A stretch of 64,000 bases of DNA from Bactrocera neohumeralis (Eukaryota; Arthropoda; Insecta; Diptera; Tephritidae), in contig NC_065923.1 in the NCBI RefSeq assembly GCF_024586455.1, positions 37,186,370 through 37,250,369 on the forward strand, given 5' to 3'. Positions 59,461 to 64,000 of this stretch are shown in pieces (the first letter of the stretch is position 1; each line of letters begins with the position of its first letter). The notes beneath the pieces were generated by a model, which was not told the origin of the DNA, did not search any database, and saw nothing but the letters and a program-made list of their open reading frames with translations. Made by a program: the position numbers and the translations under genes.

Positions 59461-60080
59461 AATGACCATCTACCTTCATAACAAGGGAAAAGCATAATTT
59501 GAAAATTGTTGAGAATAATTCAACATTAATACATGGCACAGTCTCTCGCTGGTATCTAAATCGTAATGTGGCAGCAACTCAGTTTGTTATGATTTAAACG
59601 CTTGGCAGTGAGAGAAGTTTTTAAATTTGATTTGAAACAAAAGAGCAATTTGCGCAATTTCGCCTTAAACCAAAATTAGGCAGACATTTTAAGCATTCTT
59701 CTCCCCTGCTTCATGGAGAAATTTTGGCACATTAAATTGCCTTTATCAAAGCTCGACGTGGCGCTAATGAGTCGTCACAAGGGTGCCATTGTTGTGCGCC
59801 GACAATTGATGCTATCAAACAATATTCGCCGCGTTATCGCTGCTCGTGGCTTCCTTACACTGGCTGGTTCCCTTCGCTGCGCCCGACGACGGCGCGCGAT
59901 GTGGATGCTGTTGTGGATTTTCTATTTATGCCGATAAATTCTGTGTGCGCGTCTGTCGCGTTGACATTTATGGTCGGCCACAGCTCCCAGCTACGTTGAC
60001 GGCAATATGGGTCACAAAAATGTCATTTCAGAAACAGTGCGCACTTGCTGCGACCCACGCTGTTGCGTCACTTTAATCTG
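59460..60080. other. GC-rich island, function unknown
   Basis: From about 59710 to 60075 the base composition is clearly richer in G and C, with many CG pairs, than the AT-rich surroundings. It holds two overlapping short ORFs (59713-59937, 74 codons; 59846-60076, 76 codons), neither with a recognisable domain. It could be a remnant exon, a regulatory region or a foreign insert. Confidence 0.35.
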
Positions 60081-61097
60081 ATAACAATGTACCTTGTTCT
60101 TTAATTTAACATTTTTTTCATATTCATCTTTTTGTGTTGCTGTCTACAGCATATTTTTGGTGTATCACTAGAGAATTACGGCATGTCTATGCCTAAGCGA
60201 AAAATATGTTTACTTACATTGAAATTTCGAATGTTCCAGTTTTCAATCCAAACGGTGGGTCCAAGAATTTCAGGGTTTTTTATTGGAGAAATGCGATGCG
60301 TCATCTTTATGGATATACATAAATATTTATCAGTTTCCTTATAGTTTGGATATGGCTTTCTAAAGCGGATAAGTACATATATTTTGACATATCGTCGCCG
60401 GTTATTCCTAGCGGGTGCGTACAGATTTAAAATGGTTTTCATTCCGAATGAGATTGGTTGTAGCAACATCAAGTTGAGTGGCATAGAGCATAGTGTGTGA
60501 ATAGGTCTATTTTTAAAAGAATATTTCTTGATGTCAATTAGCATTTAAAACACCTTCTTGACAGTTAGCTGACAGATACCAGACACTTGCTAAATTTATT
60601 TATTAATATGCAATGTCAGCAAGCGAAGACACGCAGCGGATTGGGGAGCCGCTGATGACGATTGTTTTTTAAGTTTCTTTCCTAAGAAAGAATGCCAGAA
60701 TAATTATTATTTGAGCTTAGCCCAAAATAACTGTTAAGCCAGGTAATAATAATTTTCACATGTATATATCGTACACAAATAAATGGATGATTTAGTGGTG
60801 TCATTCAAGAAACAAGCCATAAAGTGTTGTCAAAATTGAATATGAATGTACGGGTAACTAAATTCCTTTTTGCTAAAAATTATATTAGTTAATTAAGAAA
60901 TATCACGATGCAATCGAAAGAAAAGTCAAGCAATCTCCGAAGAGTTTGAGTATGAATCAGTATTACTGCCCTGTGAAAGCTTAGCTCTCAAACCGATTGC
61001 TTAATCGGCTGTTTAGAAGCCTGAAACCAGAATTAGTAAAGATTTAACTAGAATGGATTTTCACTGACGAATGAATGCAGATATATCATAAATAATA
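60080..61097. other. Spacer, nothing recognised
   Basis: No repeat, RNA gene or convincing exon. A 122-codon minus-strand ORF (60544-60176) shows no domain-like pattern and may be chance. Confidence 0.35.
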
Positions 61098-61633
61098 GGT
61101 TGTCAAAAAAGTCTTGCGGTATTTTCGCTAGTTGGCGCTGAAAGCGCGAAGTTCTAGTTTTATTCGTTGCATCGGGTCATGCTATACCTTTTTGGAAAGC
61201 TCATTTCACGCGCTAACACGTGCTTGATTGATTGTCGTTTCTTTTAAGTCGTTCGTGAGTTATAGCGTCGCAAACATGGAGCAAAATAAAGAGAAAATAC
61301 GGCATATTTTACAGTACTACTACGATAAAGGCAAAAATGCATCTCAAGCCGCCAATAAAATGTGTGCAGCTTATGGACCCGATACAGTTTCCATTTCCAT
61401 CGCACAACGATGGTTTCAACGTTTTCGTTTTGGTGTAGAGGTGGTCGAAGATGCGCCACGCTCCGGAAGGCCTGTCGTCGAATATTGCGATAAAATCGCT
61501 GAATTGATCGAAAGAGACCGGCATAGTAGCAGCCGTAGCATCGGTCAAGAGCTGGGCATGAGTCACTAAAAATTCATTTCAATTTCAATAAAAAAAAAAT
61601 GAATAAAAATACCGCAAGACTTTTTTGACAACC
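61098..61633 (+). mobile_element. Mariner deletion derivative, copy B
   Basis: Ends are inverted repeats ggttgtcaaaaaagtcttgcg and its complement. Retains an open 97-residue N-terminal transposase part (61276-61569) with the helix-turn-helix region IRHILQYYYDKGKNASQAAN and SIAQRWFQRFR, ending at ELGMSH. The catalytic domain is deleted, so it could bind ends but not cut them. Matches copy A (50206-50734). Confidence 0.92.
61276..61569 (+). pseudogene. Truncated mariner transposase (DNA-binding part only)
   Basis: Open frame from ATG at 61276 to a stop at 61567 encoding 97 residues: the first helix-turn-helix and part of the second (SRSIGQELGMSH). A full transposase is about 340-350 residues with a DD34D catalytic triad; none of the triad remains. 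Any product would be a DNA-binding fragment, and whether it is expressed is unknown. Confidence 0.8.
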
Positions 61634-62099
61634 CATTATTAGACAACAACCTACATTGCTCTAACTGTCAAGTATTTACCTTTTTAATTTTCTGTGATAT
61701 CTAACTCGTTAACCTTTGTACGACCCTAGAATTACAGCAATCAGTAATAATAATAATATTCAGTCGTTCGTCTTTTTCGCTGTTTGGCGCCAATTGGATC
61801 TTCTAAGTGTAGCCAGGTCCTTCTCCACCTTTTTTTTTGGTTTTTGTTTTAAGTAGGGGGAAGCGCCAAAAGCCGGAGTGCGAAACTTTAATCCGCTAAA
61901 TCTAACGAACTCGCAACTCCAGATTCTTCCACGGAACCAACTGATTGAATGTTACTTCGTGGGAGCGATAAGACATTTAAGTCTTCTCTATCGAACGGAC
62001 TGACGGACGCCTACTCTGCTCTATACTATATGTCTTAGTTTTGTCATGAATGAGGCTGCCGCTTAGATGACAGCTTTCCAGTTCTCAGTGGACTGACAC

Positions 62100-62780
62100 A
62101 TGAGTGTCGTCTAATTTCTACCGTAAAATTGCTACCGCTATATATCTCGTACAAAATAAATCATATCATAAATCCTGCGCAGAACCTTTCTCTTGATTTC
62201 AAATTTTCTACCGTAAAATTGCTACCGCTATATATCTCGTACAAAATAAATCATATCATAAATCCTGCGCAGAACCTTTCTCTTGAAAACTCATAACGCC
62301 GACTCATCAGATGTAGAAATTGGTCTTTGTTCGCCGAGAGAGGGCTTTATTCTTCAATTGCCTACTCAGTCCGAAGTAGTACCTGTTGGCAAGAGTTATT
62401 CTGCGTTCGAGTCTAACGTTGTTGTTGGTGTTAATACTGGTTTCAAGATAGACGAAGTTATGTACGACTTCGAAGTTATGACTGTCAACAGTAGCGTAGG
62501 TGCGATGTTGAGGAGGCTTATCTCACGGTAGTTGGCAGAGATTGTGGGGTCTCCCTGTTTGTGGATTGGGCAGAGCACACTTAAATTCCAATCGTTGGGC
62601 ATGCTTTCGTCCGACTATATTCTACAAAGAAGATGATCCATGGTAAATATCAGTTTTTTGCCTTCATATTTGAATACCTCGGCGGGTAATTGCTTTTCGA
62701 ACTTCTTCATGGTCGAGCAATGGAACGTCCGCTCCATCGTCATCGATTGGGAATTCTGGTACACCATGATTAAATTATTT
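62100..62780 (-). mobile_element. RTE-like LINE fragment with an internal 90-bp duplication
   Basis: Minus strand includes MPNDWNLSVLCPIHKQGDPT, ISANYREISLLNI (start of the reverse transcriptase) at 62602-62520, followed by C-terminal-type sequence down to about 62120. The segment 62115-62196 is repeated at 62205-62286. Confidence 0.75.
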
Positions 62781-62929
62781 CACATTTTAACCTATAAGCA
62801 GAATATATAGGTTTAGGGAAGTACTGAGCCACATTTATCCATTTAGGGCACAAACTATATAATTGTAGGAGAAGACGAGTCAACTTAAAGAAATCAAATG
62901 AGTCCATAATTTATTTTATTTAGATATCT

Positions 62930-63340
62930 TTATTGCCATTATGTTTTAAATTGATTACGTATAAGTGACCGTCGAGGCAAGCTCGAATAAATTCCAGACG
63001 AGATGTCCAATTTTAGAACTGGCAGCAATTGGGATAGTAAGTCAGCAATAAAGTGCTGAATATTCACTTCTAAAGCGTCAATCGTCTCGGGATTATCTGC
63101 ATAAACACGTGACTTCACATAAAAGCACAAAAAATTTTCGAGCGGCGTTAAACTGCACAGTATTGGAGGCCACACCATAGACCCACGACGCGAGATAACG
63201 GGGTCAGCAAAAGTTTCTTTCAATAAATCCATTGTTTCGTTGGCTATAAGGCAAGTAGTAAAATTGTTGGAACCAAACGTTGTTGACAGTAACATCTTCC
63301 AATTCATTAAGGTACCTTAAATGCAATGACCAATCACATG
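62930..63340 (-). mobile_element. M1 mariner-like remnant
   Basis: Minus strand from 63307: NETMDLLKETFADPVISRRG, VWPPILCSLTPLENFLCFYV and KSRVYADNPETIDALEVNIQ. C-terminal third of the M1-type transposase, open for 122 codons but with substitutions (LTPLENFL for LTPLDYFL). Confidence 0.8.
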
Positions 63341-63349
63341 GAGTTAAGT

Positions 63350-63660
63350 CAACCGGTTGTTCGAAAATCCTGATATTTGTTATATGGGGACTAGATCAAG
63401 TTCACGCACAATTTGATCTATTTTAAGCACAAAGATATAATGTTATGAGCAATACATGTTCTGTACTTTTCATTGTGATAATTCAAATATTGGCCGATAT
63501 ATCCAGCACAAAGTCACCTGGAAGCTCGAAAATCCTTATATTAGGTATAAGGGGACTCAGAGATGTATCGACCCGATTCAACTCATTTTTGATACCCATA
63601 ACTACTATCGTTTGGAAAGGATTACATTGACCGATATTTTTGGTCCATGTCAACTATAGA
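63350..63660 (+). repeat. Two copies of the TTAGGTATATGGGGGCC-type repeat
   Basis: Copies at about 63350-63430 (ttgttatatggggactagat) and 63490-63600 (ttggccgatatatccagcac, ggaagctcgaaaatccttat, ttaggtataaggggactcag, cgacccgattcaactcattt). Same family as 28795 and 46420. Confidence 0.6.
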
Positions 63661-64000
63661 TACTGGGGTCCACATATTCGGCAACCAGGGGCTTGAACAA
63701 TTTTGTTTGGTTTTGGGAAATTTTTGGTCATAAGATGGCATACTTTAAAGGAATTATTAGCGCAAATTTTTAACCCGTTATATTAATCACTTGTACAGGA
63801 AAGTGAAGTAATCAAATCGAATTTATTGATTATTGTGAATTAATTGTGTTACATGGGAAGTAGGTGTGGTTGTAGTCCGATGTCATCCATTTTTACACTG
63901 TGACATAGGATCATGAGAATACTTCGTACTAAATATAATCGAAATCGGTCAGTCGAGCCCCGGTTTATGTGATTTCACCAAAAAATAGGCGGTGCCAAGC

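Noticed and set aside
60176..60544. 122-codon minus ORF
   Set aside because: No domain, splice context or protein-like composition; not enough to call a gene.
57230..64000. A fourth Gr64 gene downstream of the third
   Set aside because: No exon matching the conserved first-helix or C-terminal receptor motifs was found on either strand before the window ends.

Overview
The window looks like a stretch of a higher-fly genome, most likely a tephritid fruit fly (Bactrocera/Zeugodacus type). The evidence is spliced, intron-rich genes of clear insect type, AT-rich DNA and many dead mariner and LINE copies. Several dispersed repeats also look like ones I recall from tephritid sequence. Species assignment is an inference; no search was possible.

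Five protein-coding genes could be assembled exon by exon with consistent reading phase. (1) Uba3, the catalytic subunit of the NEDD8-activating E1, on the + strand at 345-1995 (5 exons, 456 aa). (2) Cep290, a ciliary transition-zone coiled-coil protein, on the - strand at 14430-2133 (17 exons, 2177 aa), convergent with Uba3. (3-5) Three tandem sugar-type gustatory receptor genes of the Gr64 group, all on the + strand, at 18469-29236 (496 aa, closest to Gr64a), 32666-39969 (416 aa) and 48512-57229 (421 aa). All three receptors have nine exons with the same intron phases, so they arose by tandem duplication. Their products would be seven-transmembrane ligand-gated cation channels in sweet-sensing neurons. 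Cep290 acts in the cilia of sensory neurons, but its proximity to the receptors need not mean a functional link.

Nearly everything else is transposable-element debris. It includes at least nine broken copies of one Tc1/mariner-type family (called M1 here, transposase N-terminus MERLTPEQRLKFVQLYY), several mauritiana- and irritans-like mariner remnants, and two mariner deletion derivatives sharing the same internal junction. It also includes RTE-like LINE fragments (endonuclease, linker, reverse transcriptase and C-terminal pieces), jockey-like and RNase-H-bearing LINE fragments, two related inverted-repeat elements (one with a perfect TTAA duplication), and dispersed and tandem repeats. None keeps an intact transposase or reverse transcriptase. 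The insertions lie in introns and between genes; no coding exon is interrupted.

Layout: 1-344 Uba3 upstream; 345-1995 Uba3; 2133-14430 Cep290, with LINE fragments in three introns; 14431-18468 spacer with a nested LINE/mariner; 18469-29236 receptor 1; 29237-32665 spacer with M1 copies; 32666-39969 receptor 2; 39970-48511 TE-rich spacer; 48512-57229 receptor 3; 57230-64000 TE-rich spacer with a small unexplained GC-rich island at about 59.7-60.08 kb. I found no tRNA, rRNA, CRISPR array or bacterial-type operon.
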